Source: Caulobacter sp. (lineage in GTDB: Bacteria > Pseudomonadota > Alphaproteobacteria > Caulobacterales > Caulobacteraceae). Taken from it: DNA of 5,284 nt. Under the pieces are notes generated by a model. That model had not been told where the DNA came from. It was given only the letters and a program-made list of their open reading frames with translations, and ran no database searches. Every line of letters begins with the position of its first letter. Position 1 is the stretch's first letter. Shown here in pieces: positions 5,119 to 5,284 of the stretch. The position numbers and the translations under genes were made by a program. The stretch lies in the NCBI GenBank assembly GCA_028291125.1, contig JAQGIN010000132.1, positions 1 to 5,284 on the forward strand, read 5' to 3'.

Positions 5119-5284
5119 TTACCCCGCCGCCCGCAGCCGCTGCGGCGCCGTCCCGGACCGGTCGCTGATCTTGAAACGTCCGACCAGGCTGACCAATTGG
5201 CCGGCCTCGTCCTTCAGCGAATGGGTGGCGGCGGTGGCCTGTTCGACCATGGCGGCGTTCTGTTGCACGCCCTGGTCCATGTGG
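5119..5284 (-). CDS. Methyl-accepting chemotaxis protein, C-terminal end
   Basis: Only the last 54 codons are present; the gene enters from the right edge. The minus-strand translation contains MDQGVQQNAAMVEQATAA and then THSLKDEAGQLVSLVGRFKI. This is the characteristic end of the MCP signalling domain: NAAMVEQ(A/T)TAA is the last coiled-coil stretch near the C-terminal methylation helix, and LxxEAxxLxxLVxxFK closes the domain. A 15-residue tail rich in Arg, Ala and Gly follows, lacking an NWETF/NWxxF-type CheR-binding pentapeptide. Such proteins are transmembrane or cytoplasmic receptors that signal through CheA/CheW to the flagellar motor; the sensory part is not visible, so the ligand is unknown. 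The TAA stop (5119-5121) lies two bases from the end of the converging GIY-YIG gene. Confidence 0.9.
   Translation of the reverse strand, partial: HMDQGVQQNAAMVEQATAATHSLKDEAGQLVSLVGRFKISDRSGTAPQRLRAAG

Noticed and set aside
5131..5145. Hairpin CCGCAG/CTGCGG near the end of the chemotaxis gene as a terminator
   Set aside because: It lies inside the coding sequence and has no T-run on either strand, so coding repetition and high GC explain it.

Overview
The window is GC-rich DNA with the codon use, gene families and repeat style of an alphaproteobacterium. It most resembles the Caulobacter/Brevundimonas/Phenylobacterium group; that placement is inferred from protein flavour and not from a marker gene. 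Most of the window is ordinary chromosomal housekeeping DNA. The last 700 bases are more accessory in character.

Left part (1-1152): a nitrogen-control pair runs on the minus strand. A complete PII signal protein (glnK/glnB type, 494-156) is followed after 29 bases by the first 42 codons of what is probably the ammonium transporter AmtB (126-1, cut by the window edge). A 307-base spacer separates this pair from a divergent plus-strand gene for a small four-helix DMT-family (DUF486) membrane protein (802-1152).

Middle (1153-4622): a short secreted Ala/Pro/Thr-rich protein of unknown function (1251-1601) ends before a strong intrinsic terminator. Only 20 bases after its T-run comes the glyQ-glyS operon, encoding the alpha and beta subunits of heterotetrameric glycyl-tRNA synthetase. 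A 4-base gap suggests coupled expression. A sigma70-like promoter candidate overlaps the terminator hairpin, so the end of one unit and the start of the next may share the same bases. A second intrinsic terminator has the glyS stop codon inside its stem.

Right part (4623-5284): a 136-base MITE-like element is bounded by perfect 32-base terminal inverted repeats, with a 22-base perfect palindrome in its core. It lies 28 bases upstream of a GIY-YIG nuclease gene whose reading frame is intact except for one in-frame TAG at codon 35. The conserved GIY-YIG residues survive on both sides of the stop, so the lesion looks recent. Converging on it with a 2-base gap is the C-terminal tail of a methyl-accepting chemotaxis protein on the minus strand.

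No entirely new multi-gene system is visible. The items most worth following up are the inverted-repeat element beside the interrupted GIY-YIG gene, and the promoter/terminator overlap ahead of glyQ.
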